Below, piece by piece: positions 8,123 to 15,672 of a DNA stretch of 64,000 nucleotides; positions within the stretch are counted from its first letter, which is position 1; each line of letters starts with the position of its first letter. This stretch comes from LMUY01 sp965198565 (GTDB lineage: Bacteria > Pseudomonadota > Alphaproteobacteria > Acetobacterales > Acetobacteraceae), in NCBI GenBank assembly GCA_965198565.1, contig OZ240665.1, positions 620,001 through 684,000 of the forward strand, in the 5' to 3' direction. Below the pieces are notes generated by a model. The model did not search any database. It worked only from the letters and a program-made list of their open reading frames with translations, and was not told the origin of the DNA. Made by a program: the position numbers and the translations under genes.

Positions 8123-8721
8123 GGCGCCGCTGGCTGCTGGCCGCCTCCGCGTGTCTCGCGGGCTGCAGCATCCTGCCCAGCCGCCCCTACCTGGACCAGC
8201 GCGAGTGGCCGCTGGTGGTGCGCCGCCCGGTTGCGCTGCCGCCGCTGCCGTCCGGGCCGGCCTTGCTGGTCCGCACCCTGCGTGCCGCCCCGGGCATGGA
8301 AACCCGCGGCCAGCAGACGCTGGACCCCGACGGCAGCATCCACACCGCGTTCTATGAGCAATGGAACGTGCCGCCGGCCGAAGCCGTGGAGGACGACCTG
8401 CGCCGCTGGCTCGAGGCGGCGGGGCTGTTTGCCGCCGTGCTCGCCCCCGGCACCCGCGCCACGGCCGACCTGGCGCTCGAGGGCGAGCTGCAGACCCTGG
8501 TCGCGGTGCCGAGCCGCTCCGTGACCCGCGCCACGATCGGGCTGACCCTGATCGACCTGCGCCCGGCCCCGGTCCGCGTGCTGCTGCAGACGGAGTTCAC
8601 CGCCGAGGCGCCGTTGAGTGGAGTGGCACCGGACCAGCTCACGCAGTCTGCTCAAGCCGCCATCGCCGCGCTGCTGACCCAGGTGGAACAACGCCTTGCT
8701 GCCGCGCTGCAGGGAGGCTGA
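8119..8721 (+). CDS. ABC-type transport auxiliary lipoprotein (PqiC/ABC_trans_aux type)
   Basis: A 200-residue lipoprotein with a clear signal: MRRRWLLAASACLAGC, lipobox LAGC with Cys at residue 16. The mature part contains the alternating strand and helix pattern of the ABC-type auxiliary lipoproteins that accompany MCE systems: TFYEQWNVPPAEAVEDDLRRW-like sequence (here AFYEQWNVPPAEAV), TADLALEGELQTL and QSAQAAIAALL. It probably sits in the outer-membrane inner leaflet as the acceptor or donor partner of the MCE protein. Its ATG overlaps the MCE stop (ATGA). It ends the operon, convergent with the sensor kinase gene three bases away. Confidence 0.88.
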   Translation: MRRRWLLAASACLAGCSILPSRPYLDQREWPLVVRRPVALPPLPSGPALLVRTLRAAPGMETRGQQTLDPDGSIHTAFYEQWNVPPAEAVEDDLRRWLEAAGLFAAVLAPGTRATADLALEGELQTLVAVPSRSVTRATIGLTLIDLRPAPVRVLLQTEFTAEAPLSGVAPDQLTQSAQAAIAALLTQVEQRLAAALQGG

Positions 8722-8724
8722 ACG

Positions 8725-10071
8725 TTACGCCGGTAGCGTCACCGCCGCCTTCACGCCGCCGCTTGGCCGGTTGCTGAGCACCACGTCCCCGCCATGCGCG
8801 CGCAGGATGTTGCGCGCGATCGGCAGGCCCAGCCCGGTGCCTCCCGTCTCGCGGTTGCGGCTCGACTCCAGGCGGTGGAACGGCTCGAACACCCGCTCGA
8901 GCTCGCCGGGAGGGATGCCGGGGCCGGCATCCTCCACCAGCACCGTCACCGTGCCGTCCTTGGGCTCGAGCAGGCAGACGCGGGCGCTGCCGCCGTAGTT
9001 CAGCGCGTTGTTCACCAGGTTCGACAGCGCGCGCTTGATCGCCACCGGGCGCGCCCGCACCGGCTGGTGGTCGGGGCCCTCGTAGGAGGTGAGGTCGCAG
9101 CCCCCGGTGCGGGCATCGGCCGCCTCGTCCAGCACGGTGCGCAACAGCTCCGCCAGGTCGACCGGCCGCATCGACTCGGCGGCCGCGTCGTCCCGCCCGA
9201 ACGCCAGCGTGGCCGCGACCATGCCCTCCAGCTCGTCCAAGTCCGCCAGCATCTTGCCGCGCTGCTCCTCGTCGTCCATCCACTCCGCCCGCAGCTTCAG
9301 CCGCGTGATGGGGGTGCGCAGGTCATGCCCGATGGCGGTGAGCAGGAAGGTGCGGTCGCGCACGAAGCGGCGGATGCGGTCGGCCATGGTGTTGAAGGCG
9401 TGCGCGGCCTTGACGACTTCGGTCGGCCCCTGCTCCGGCATCGGCGGCGCGTTCACGTCGGTGCCGAGCCGCTGCGCCGCCTCGGCCAGATGCCGCATCG
9501 GCGCGGAGAACTGCCGCAGCGCCCAGGCCACCAGGCCTGCCGTCGCCAGCGCCATGATCGCCAGCGGCACCAGGAAGGTGGCGGTGGACAGCGGCATGAA
9601 CGGCGCGATGGCCACCGGGATGTTGAGCCACTGGCCGGACGGGAGCTGCATGCTGATCAGCAAGCGGCGGTCGGAAAAGGAGCCGCGGATGAGCAGCAGC
9701 TTCCAGCGCGCGGTGGGCGGAATGCCGTTGAACTGGAGGCTGAGCCGCAAGTCTCGCTGGATCGGGGGGGGCGCTGGCGCCAGGTCGCTCGGCGCGGGCG
9801 TCTCGTCCAGCGTTGCGGTCAGGCGGGAAAGCGGGTCGACCTCCCGAATGGCGCCCTGGCGGTCCTCCGGCGGCGCCAACGCCACGGAGCGGTAGAAGCT
9901 GCTCACCCGCACGCCGATCTCCTGCATGCGGGCGAGCCGCACCAGGTCGAACTGGTTGAAAGTGTGAAGCAAGAGGCCCACCGCTTGGATCAGCACCAGG
10001 CCGACCAGCAGAATGACGGCGGTGCGGTTGGCCAGGCTGCGCGGCCAGGCCCGCGAGCGCTTCCCACTCAT
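8725..10071 (-). CDS. EnvZ-type sensor histidine kinase
   Basis: A 448-residue membrane kinase. It has TM1 at about 17-37, a periplasmic loop of about 125 residues, TM2 at about 164-184, a HAMP region, and an H-box AIGHDLRTPITRLKLRAEW with the phosphorylated His at about 249. The N-box is NLVNNALNYGG, and the ATP lid motifs are EDAGPGIP and GGTGLGLPIA. The H-box and overall size match the EnvZ/OmpR group. The start at ATG 10071 keeps a normal cytoplasmic N-terminus; upstream codons in this frame run into the regulator gene. It is the second gene of a two-gene operon, 13 bp after the response regulator. The stimulus is unknown. Confidence 0.93.
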   Translation of the reverse strand: MSGKRSRAWPRSLANRTAVILLVGLVLIQAVGLLLHTFNQFDLVRLARMQEIGVRVSSFYRSVALAPPEDRQGAIREVDPLSRLTATLDETPAPSDLAPAPPPIQRDLRLSLQFNGIPPTARWKLLLIRGSFSDRRLLISMQLPSGQWLNIPVAIAPFMPLSTATFLVPLAIMALATAGLVAWALRQFSAPMRHLAEAAQRLGTDVNAPPMPEQGPTEVVKAAHAFNTMADRIRRFVRDRTFLLTAIGHDLRTPITRLKLRAEWMDDEEQRGKMLADLDELEGMVAATLAFGRDDAAAESMRPVDLAELLRTVLDEAADARTGGCDLTSYEGPDHQPVRARPVAIKRALSNLVNNALNYGGSARVCLLEPKDGTVTVLVEDAGPGIPPGELERVFEPFHRLESSRNRETGGTGLGLPIARNILRAHGGDVVLSNRPSGGVKAAVTLPA

Positions 10072-10084
10072 CGAGGTGGACCGG

Positions 10085-10801
10085 TCAAGCGCGCTGGACG
10101 TCCGCCGCCAGCACGTAGCCGCCGCCCCGCACCGTCTTGATGAGCTGGGCCTGCCGCCCGTCATCCTCGAGCTTGCGCCGCAGCCGGCTGATGGCGACGT
10201 CGATGGCGCGGTCGAACGGCCCGGCTTGGCGGCCGCGCAGCAGGTCGAGCAGCATGTCGCGCGTCAGCACCCGGTTGGCGCGTTCCACCAAGGCGAGCAG
10301 CAGGTCGTATTCCCCGCCGGTGAGCGGCACCTCGACCTGCTCGGGGTTGAGCAGGCGGCGGCGATGCGGCTCCAAGGTCCAGCCGGCGAAGCGCAGCGCT
10401 GTGGTGTCGTCGCTGCGGCGGCCGGGGCGGTCGGCGGTGCGGCGCAACACGGCGCGCATGCGGGCCAGCAGCTCGCGCGGGTTGAACGGCTTGGGCACAT
10501 AGTCGTCGGCGCCCAATTCGAGGCCGATGATGCGGTCGGTCTCCTCGCCCATCGCGGTGAGCATGATGATCGGCACGTCGCCTTGCGAGCGCATCCAGCG
10601 GGACAGGTCGAGCCCGCCCTCGCCGGGCAGCATCAGGTCGAGCACGACGAGCTGGAAATGCCCGGTGGGCCACACCCGGCGGGCCTCGCGCGCGTCGCGC
10701 ACGGCGGTGACGCGGAAGCGATGGCGCTCCAGGAACCGCGCCAGCAGGTCCCGGATCTCCCGGTCGTCATCCACCACCAGGATGTGCGGCATGGTCTCCA
10801 T
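10085..10801 (-). CDS. OmpR-family response regulator
   Basis: A 238-residue two-domain regulator. The receiver domain has the acidic pocket VVDDDRE, phosphoacceptor Asp55 in VVLDLMLPGEGG, Thr in MLTAMGEE and Lys in YVPKPFNPREL. The C-terminal winged helix has GGEYDLLLALVERANRVLTRD and DVAISRLRRKLEDD, ending IKTVRGGGYVLAADV. It pairs with the kinase gene just downstream. ATG 10801 is chosen; ATG 10792 is nearly as good. The gene is divergent from the small secreted Met/Pro-rich protein, with a 142-bp shared upstream region that could hold its operator. Confidence 0.95.
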   Translation of the reverse strand: METMPHILVVDDDREIRDLLARFLERHRFRVTAVRDAREARRVWPTGHFQLVVLDLMLPGEGGLDLSRWMRSQGDVPIIMLTAMGEETDRIIGLELGADDYVPKPFNPRELLARMRAVLRRTADRPGRRSDDTTALRFAGWTLEPHRRRLLNPEQVEVPLTGGEYDLLLALVERANRVLTRDMLLDLLRGRQAGPFDRAIDVAISRLRRKLEDDGRQAQLIKTVRGGGYVLAADVQRA

Positions 10802-10943
10802 GGGCGGATTGTAGCCTCGTGGCCCGGGCGCCGGGAGAGTTTCGGACTCCCACGTTGCAATTGGTTGCACTTTGCCGCACGCCAGACGCGAGGCCCCGCC
10901 CTAGCTAGAAGCCGCCGGCGCGAGACTGCTGTGGAGGCGAAGC
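10802..10943. promoter_or_regulatory. divergent intergenic region between response regulator and secreted protein genes
   Basis: A 142-bp region that must hold promoters for both directions. It contains TTGCAATTGGTTGCA around 10855-10869, an imperfect palindromic stretch with two TTGCA-like half sites, a plausible operator for an OmpR-type regulator. Assignment is inference; no consensus -35/-10 pair is clear. Confidence 0.35.
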
Positions 10944-11396
10944 ATGGATAAGAAGGTCATTGTTGGTATGGTCGCGGCGGCGGCCTTGTCGGGTGGTGTC
11001 GCGGCGTGGGCGCAAACCGCGCCCCCGGCGCCGCCGCCCGCCCCCGGCGATGGCGGCCCAAGGCCAGAGCGCGCGATGGATGGTATGGACCGCCCGATGG
11101 ACCCTATGGGCGGCCCGATGATGCACCGCGAGGGCGACATGCGTCACGGCGGCTGGATGCAGCGGTTTCGCGAGTTCTCGCTGATCTACCCGGCGCGCGA
11201 CAAGGCGCTGAGCGGGCCCGACGTGCAGAAGATCGCCGAGGCGTTCCTGCTGATCAACGGCAATCACACCTGGAAGATCACCGAGGTCACCGAGCAGCCC
11301 GACACGGTGACGTTCGCCGTGGCCGTTCCGGACGGCACTGCCATCGCGCATTTTTCGATGGACCGCCACACGGCGCGGCCGGAGCGGATTTCGTAG
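10944..11396 (+). CDS. small secreted Met/Pro/Gly-rich protein
   Basis: A 150-residue protein with an N-terminal signal peptide (MDKKVIVGMVAAAALSGGVAAWA, cleavage near AWA-QT). A low-complexity region follows (about 25-70), rich in Pro, Met, Gly, Asp and His (MDGMDRPMDPMGGPMMHREG), then a folded C-terminal part of about 75 residues (SLIYPARDKALSGPDVQKIA to the end). The Met/His cluster could bind copper or another soft metal in the periplasm; this is inference. An AGGCGAAGC-type weak ribosome site precedes the ATG. Its position divergent from a two-component system makes it a candidate target of that system. The family is not recognised. Confidence 0.75.
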   Translation: MDKKVIVGMVAAAALSGGVAAWAQTAPPAPPPAPGDGGPRPERAMDGMDRPMDPMGGPMMHREGDMRHGGWMQRFREFSLIYPARDKALSGPDVQKIAEAFLLINGNHTWKITEVTEQPDTVTFAVAVPDGTAIAHFSMDRHTARPERIS

Positions 11397-11410
11397 CGTT
11401 CCCGCCCTTT

Positions 11411-11510
11411 AGAGCATGATTGCTTCTGATAGGCGAAGCAATCATGCTCTACTCTTTGTTTGAGAGGCTGATTCACGCATCAGGTTGTTTCAACCTGATG
11501 CGATCAGGCT
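11411..11510. repeat. double-hairpin intergenic repeat (RIME-like)
   Basis: Two perfect inverted repeats in tandem: 16-bp arms AGAGCATGATTGCTTC (11411-11426) and their complement (11435-11450) with an 8-nt loop, then 12-bp arms CGCATCAGGTTG (11476-11487) and complement (11491-11502) with a TTT loop. The opening AGAGCATGAT resembles the RIME-type intergenic repeats known from other Alphaproteobacteria. The first hairpin may also terminate the upstream gene. Confidence 0.7.
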
Positions 11511-11516
11511 CTAACT

Positions 11517-11540
11517 CCCTCTCCCGCCCGCGGGAGAGGG
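11517..11540. repeat. palindromic repeat (REP-like)
   Basis: CCCTCTCCCGCC and GGCGGGAGAGGG-type arms (here CCCTCTCCCG-CC-CGGGAGAGGG) directly after the RIME-like double hairpin and 35 bp before the glycosylase start. Confidence 0.85.
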
Positions 11541-11575
11541 AGATTGATGAGACGGTCTGCGCTACACTCCGGGGC

Positions 11576-12232
11576 ATGATGCCGCCCGCCGCCCGCGCCG
11601 CGCTCGACCGGCTGCACCTGCTCGACCCTGACCTGCGCCGCATCGAATTGGCCGCCGGGCTGCTGCCCTGGCGCACCCGCGCCGCCGGCTTTCCCGGGCT
11701 GCTGCAGGCCATCGTCGGCCAGCAGATCAGCAACGGCGCCGCCGCGGCCATTTGGCGGCGGCTGGCCGCCGTGCCCGGCGCGCTCGACCCGGCGGGCCTG
11801 CTCGCGCTGCCGGACGAGACGCTGCGCACCGCCGGGCTGTCCCGCCCCAAAGTGGCACACGCCCGGGCCCTGGCCGCCGCCTTCGCCGATGGCCGCCTCA
11901 GCGCGCCCGCCCTGGCCGCGATGGCGGACGAAGAAGCCATCGCCGCGCTGTGCGCCATCCGCGGCATGGGGCGCTGGACGGCGGAAATCTACCTGCTGTT
12001 CGCGCTGCAGCGGGAAGACGTGTTCCCCACCGGAGACCTGGCGCTGGCTGCCGCCGTGGCCGACCTCAAGGGGCTTGCCAGCCGCCCGAAACCGGCCGAC
12101 CTGCGCGCCATCGCCGCTGCCTGGGCGCCGTATCGTGCCCTGGCGGCGCGCCTGCTGTGGCATCATTGGCGGTTTCGCACCGGCCGCGCCTCGATGGACG
12201 ACCCGGCGCCCGCCCTCGCCCCGGCGGGCTGA
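11576..12232 (+). CDS. DNA-3-methyladenine glycosylase II (AlkA-type, HhH-GPD family)
   Basis: A 218-residue base-excision repair glycosylase lacking the N-terminal domain of E. coli AlkA, as in many bacterial AlkA2-type proteins. It has LLQAIVGQQISNGAAAAIW (the QQIS stretch typical of the family), the helix-hairpin-helix IRGMGRWTAEIYL, and the catalytic Asp in FPTGDLALAAAV. It removes alkylated purines from DNA in the cytoplasm. Two adjacent ATG codons (11576 and 11579) could start it; the open frame upstream runs through repeat sequence and is not coding. No ada or alkB gene is nearby. Confidence 0.9.
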   Translation: MMPPAARAALDRLHLLDPDLRRIELAAGLLPWRTRAAGFPGLLQAIVGQQISNGAAAAIWRRLAAVPGALDPAGLLALPDETLRTAGLSRPKVAHARALAAAFADGRLSAPALAAMADEEAIAALCAIRGMGRWTAEIYLLFALQREDVFPTGDLALAAAVADLKGLASRPKPADLRAIAAAWAPYRALAARLLWHHWRFRTGRASMDDPAPALAPAG

Positions 12233-12235
12233 GGG

Positions 12236-12631
12236 TCAGGCGCGTGCCGCCAGCGCCAGCGCATGCGCGGTTGCCGCCTCGCTGGCCAGGAACGCCGCGA
12301 AGTGGTCCGCCTCCGCCCGGCCGGCGCCGCGCCGGGTCACCCCGACGAGGCCATTGCGCCAGGCGATCGGCCGCATCCCGGTCAGCCCGGCACTGGCATG
12401 GGCGAAACACACCACGTCCGCCCAGTCCAGGCGATCGACCCGCCTGACGCGAAGGCCGGTCCGGAGTTGCACCGTCTCGCATGCCCAAGTCACGAACGGA
12501 TCGGTACGGCCGCCGGCCGGCCCGGCATGCCAGCCGATTTGCGCCCCATTGCCTGGCGGCCGGGCCGGCGCGGCCACCAGCGCGGTGGCAGCCACGAGCA
12601 GCGTTCGGCGGCGCAATCTCCCCTCCCGCAT
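12236..12631 (-). CDS. hypothetical exported protein (possible Tat signal)
   Basis: A 131-residue protein starting MREGRLRRRTLLVAATALVA, a signal-like N-terminus with arginines before a short hydrophobic core, cleaved perhaps after VAAPA. The mature part contains FVTWACETVQLRTGL, RVDRLDWADVVCFAHASAG and MRPIAWRNGLVGV, with no recognised domain. The ATG at 12631 is preferred over 12697 because only then does the signal peptide lie at the start. It is the last gene of the peptide transporter operon, 25 bp after oppC. Its 3' end faces the glycosylase gene. Confidence 0.6.
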   Translation of the reverse strand: MREGRLRRRTLLVAATALVAAPARPPGNGAQIGWHAGPAGGRTDPFVTWACETVQLRTGLRVRRVDRLDWADVVCFAHASAGLTGMRPIAWRNGLVGVTRRGAGRAEADHFAAFLASEAATAHALALAARA

Positions 12632-12656
12632 CTCCCGTCTCCTGGCGAGCCGGCCA

Positions 12657-13628
12657 TCAGCGCTCGCTGCGAGGATCAAACGCGTGCTGCAGCCCATCTC
12701 CCAGGAAATTCACCGCGATGACGGTGAAAAAGATCAGCAGCCCCGGATAGATCGCAATCGCCGGGTCGGTGGTGACCAGGTCCTGCGCGTTGTTCAGCAT
12801 GTTGCCCCAGGAGGGCGTCGGCGCCACGATGCCGAAGCCCAGGAACGACAGCACGCTCTCGAACAGGATGACACGGCCCACCGTGAGCGTCACCGCCACG
12901 ATCAGCGGGGTCGCCACGTTGGGCAGGATGTGGGCGCCCATCACGTAGGCCGCGCCGCCGCCGCTGGCCCGGGCGGCGCGCACATAGTCCCGCTCGCGCA
13001 GCGCCATCGTCGCGGCGCGGGTGAGGCGGGCGATGCTGGTCCAGTCCACCAGCGCGATGATCACCACCACGCGCCAGAACCCGGCGGCGCCAGAATGGGC
13101 GAACTCGGCGGAAAACCCGAGCTTGGTGAGGTCCAAGGCGCCGAGCACGATCAGCAGCGGCAGCAAGGGCAGCGCGATCATGCCGTCGGTGAAGCGCATC
13201 AGCAGCCCGTCGATGCGGCCGCCGAAATAGCCGGCCACCACGCCGATGAACAGGCCGATCAGGCTGCCCACCCCCGTGGCCAGAACACCCACCAGCAGTG
13301 AAATCTGCCCGCCTAGCATCAGCCGCACCAGCTCGTCGCGCCCTGCGTCGTCGGTGCCGAGCGGGTGGCCGGGCGAGGGCGGGCCGTATTGGGAGAGCAG
13401 GTCGGTCTGGTAGGGGTCGACGCCCAGCCAATGCGCCACCGGCCAGGCCGCCGCCGCGAACAGCAGCAGCAGCACGAGCAGCACCAGGCTCGCCATGCCG
13501 GTGCGGTGCCGCCGGAACCGCCGCCAGCGCAAGGTCCAGGGCGAGACGGCCTGGTCTGTCGCGGGGCGGTCTGTCGCGGGGCTGGCGGTCGCTTGGCGGG
13601 CGGGGGTGAAGCTGCCTTCCGGGCTCAC
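12657..13628 (-). CDS. peptide ABC transporter permease (OppC/DppC type)
   Basis: A 323-residue inner-membrane permease. After a cytoplasmic N-terminal tail, a first TM (ASLVLLVLLLLFAAAAWPVA) is followed by the OppC N-terminal signature HPLGTDDAGRDELVRLMLGG. The permease core follows, with the coupling helix ALRERDYVRAARASGGG and HILPNVATPLIV. It uses GTG at 13628, overlapping the oppB stop by four bases (GTGA), which suggests translational coupling. Substrate type (di- or oligopeptide, or another small solute) cannot be told from the permease. Confidence 0.93.
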   Translation of the reverse strand: MSPEGSFTPARQATASPATDRPATDQAVSPWTLRWRRFRRHRTGMASLVLLVLLLLFAAAAWPVAHWLGVDPYQTDLLSQYGPPSPGHPLGTDDAGRDELVRLMLGGQISLLVGVLATGVGSLIGLFIGVVAGYFGGRIDGLLMRFTDGMIALPLLPLLIVLGALDLTKLGFSAEFAHSGAAGFWRVVVIIALVDWTSIARLTRAATMALRERDYVRAARASGGGAAYVMGAHILPNVATPLIVAVTLTVGRVILFESVLSFLGFGIVAPTPSWGNMLNNAQDLVTTDPAIAIYPGLLIFFTVIAVNFLGDGLQHAFDPRSER

Positions 13629-14575
13629 AGGCTGATCCTCGGGTCGAGCCAGGCGTAGGCGAGGTCGGTCACCAGGTTGCTCAGCAGGGTGACCAAGGTG
13701 GCGAACAGCAGGCCGGTGAGTGCGAGGTTGAAGTCGTTGCCGAGGATGGCGTCGTAGATCATCTTGCCCATGCCGGGTTGGGCGAACATGGTCTCGGTGA
13801 TCAGCGCGCCGCTGAACAGGGTGCCGAAGCTCAGGCCCATCACCGTGATCACCGGGATCAGCGCGTTGCGCAGGGCGTGCACGGTCACCACGCGGCCCTC
13901 GCCGGCGCCCTTGGCTCGGGCGGTGCGGACGTGGTCCATGCGCAGGGTCTCGATCATGGCGGCGCGCACGAAGCGGGTGAACTGGCCGGTGCTGGCCAGC
14001 GCCAGCGTGGTGACGGGCATGATCAGGTGGCGCACCTGGTCGGTGATGTCGCCATTGCCCACGGTGCTGATGCCGCTGGCGGGCAGCCAATGGAGCTGCA
14101 CGGCGAACACCAGGATCATCACCAGGGCGAGCCAGAACACCGGCACGGAGATGCCGGCGAAGGCGAACAGGCTGACGACGCTGTCGACGATGCCGCCGGG
14201 TTTGAGCGCCGCGACGACGCCGAGCAGGAAGGCGAGCACGACGGAGAGCACGAAGGCGGCCAGCATCAGCTTGCAGGTTTGCAGCAGGGCGGGCAGCAGC
14301 ACCTCCATCACCGGCTGCGCATGGGTGCGGGAGAAGCCGAAGTCGCCCTGCAGCGCGGCGAGCAGCCAGTGCCAGTAGCGCAGGGTGATCGGCTGATCGA
14401 GCCCGTAGATGGCGCGCAGATGGGCGACCACTTCGGGCGTGGCGCCGGGATCGGAGGCGATCATGACGTCGATCGGGTCGCCGGGCATGAGGCCGATCAG
14501 GCTGTAGATGACGAAGGACATCACCAGCAGCACGATCACGGCCTGCAGGCTGCGCTGGAGGATGAAGCGGGTCAT
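13625..14575 (-). CDS. peptide ABC transporter permease (OppB/DppB type)
   Basis: A 316-residue inner-membrane permease with the usual six-helix layout. The N-terminal helix (LQAVIVLLVMSFVIYSLIGL) is followed by MPGDPID and YGLDQPITLRYWHWL, a typical DppB/OppB opening. The coupling helix is RMDHVRTARAKGAGEGRVVT, and the C-terminal part ends in AYAWLDPRISL. It works with the OppC-type permease encoded just downstream and the two ATPases encoded upstream. It starts 28 bp after the oppF stop. Confidence 0.94.
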   Translation of the reverse strand: MTRFILQRSLQAVIVLLVMSFVIYSLIGLMPGDPIDVMIASDPGATPEVVAHLRAIYGLDQPITLRYWHWLLAALQGDFGFSRTHAQPVMEVLLPALLQTCKLMLAAFVLSVVLAFLLGVVAALKPGGIVDSVVSLFAFAGISVPVFWLALVMILVFAVQLHWLPASGISTVGNGDITDQVRHLIMPVTTLALASTGQFTRFVRAAMIETLRMDHVRTARAKGAGEGRVVTVHALRNALIPVITVMGLSFGTLFSGALITETMFAQPGMGKMIYDAILGNDFNLALTGLLFATLVTLLSNLVTDLAYAWLDPRISL

Positions 14576-14603
14576 GGCGTGCGTCGGGTAATGCGCCGCG
14601 GCA

Positions 14604-15533
14604 TCATGCCCGGAAGTGGCAAGCGGCCATCTGCCCTGCCCTCCCTGGTGACGGCTCGAGCGCCGGCGCCAGCTCGCGGCACACCGCCTGCACCTTCGGG
14701 CAGCGCGGGTGGAACACGCAGCCGGGGGGCGGCGCCAGCGGGCTCGGCATCTCGCCGCGGATCGCCGCCCCGCGGTGCCGCCGCCGGCCGATGCGCGGCA
14801 CCGCCTCGAGCAGCGCCTCGGTGTAGGGGTGGGACGGCGTGGCGAACAGCGCCTGCCGGGGCGCCAGCTCCACCAGGCGGCCGAGGTAGAGCACCGCCAC
14901 GCGGTCGGCGAGGTGGTTCACCACCGCGAGGTCGTGGCTGATGAACAGGTAGGCCAGGCTGCGCTGCTGCTGCAGGGCGCGCATCAGGTTGAGGATTTGG
15001 CTCTGGATCGACACGTCCAGGGCGGAGAGCGGCTCGTCGGCCACGATCAGGGTCGGCTGCGGCGCGAGGGCGCGGGCGATGGCGATGCGCTGGCGCTGTC
15101 CGCCGGAGAACTCGTGCGGGTAGCGGTTCAAGGCGTCGCGCGGGAGGCCCACTTGCTCCACCAGGTCCGCCGCGCGCTGCCGGCGCTCGGTTGGGGTGCC
15201 GATGCGGGCGATGCGCAGCGGCTCGGCGATGATGGTGGAGACGGGCATGCGCGGGTCGAGCGCGCCGAACGGGTCTTGGAAGACGATCTGGATGGCGCGG
15301 GCGGTTTCGCGGCGGTCCACGGGGCGGCCGCGGAAGCGCATGGCGCCGCTGGTGGCCGTCTGCAGCCCGGCGACGACGTTGCCCAGCGTGCTCTTGCCGC
15401 TGCCGCTTTCGCCGACCAGCGCGAGGGTTTCGCCTTCGGCGATGTCGAGCGAGACGTCCTCCACCGCGCGGAGTGTTTGGCGGCGGATGGGGAAGTGGAC
15501 GCGGATGTGGTCGAGGGAGACGAGGGGGTTCAT
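14604..15533 (-). CDS. peptide ABC transporter ATP-binding protein (OppF/DppF type)
   Basis: A 309-residue ATPase. It has Walker A GESGSGKST, Q-loop IVFQDPFGALDPRM (the DPxxxLxPR stretch typical of OppF), signature HEFSGGQRQRIAIARALA, Walker B LIVADEPLSALD and the switch His FISHDLAV. The C-terminal oligopeptide/dipeptide extension has the cysteine motif CVFHPRCPKVQAVC, which binds an iron-sulfur cluster in related proteins. The gene lies between oppD and oppB and is separated from oppD by an inverted pair of palindromic repeats. Confidence 0.94.
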   Translation of the reverse strand: MNPLVSLDHIRVHFPIRRQTLRAVEDVSLDIAEGETLALVGESGSGKSTLGNVVAGLQTATSGAMRFRGRPVDRRETARAIQIVFQDPFGALDPRMPVSTIIAEPLRIARIGTPTERRQRAADLVEQVGLPRDALNRYPHEFSGGQRQRIAIARALAPQPTLIVADEPLSALDVSIQSQILNLMRALQQQRSLAYLFISHDLAVVNHLADRVAVLYLGRLVELAPRQALFATPSHPYTEALLEAVPRIGRRRHRGAAIRGEMPSPLAPPPGCVFHPRCPKVQAVCRELAPALEPSPGRAGQMAACHFRA

Positions 15534-15550
15534 GCACCGCCCCCGAAAAG

Positions 15551-15650
15551 CCCTCTCCCTCTGGGAGAGGGTTGGGTGAGGGTCTCACACTCAGCGTCAT
15601 GATAGGTGCGGGTAGCCCCCTCACCCTGACCCTCTCCCAGAGGGAGAGGG
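15551..15650. repeat. inverted pair of palindromic repeats (BIME-like)
   Basis: Two units in opposite orientation, at about 15551-15580 and 15619-15650, each with CCCTCTCCC/GGGAGAGGG arms and outward-facing CCCTCACCC tails. They lie in the oppD-oppF gap inside one operon, where they could moderate readthrough or message stability. Confidence 0.8.
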
Positions 15651-15672
15651 CACTTCTTTCCGGCACTGGGGC

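Noticed and set aside
11411..11450. Intrinsic terminator of the secreted protein gene
   Set aside because: The hairpin is strong but has no clean T run after it, and the AGAGCATGAT layout fits an alphaproteobacterial repeat better; a terminator role is still possible.
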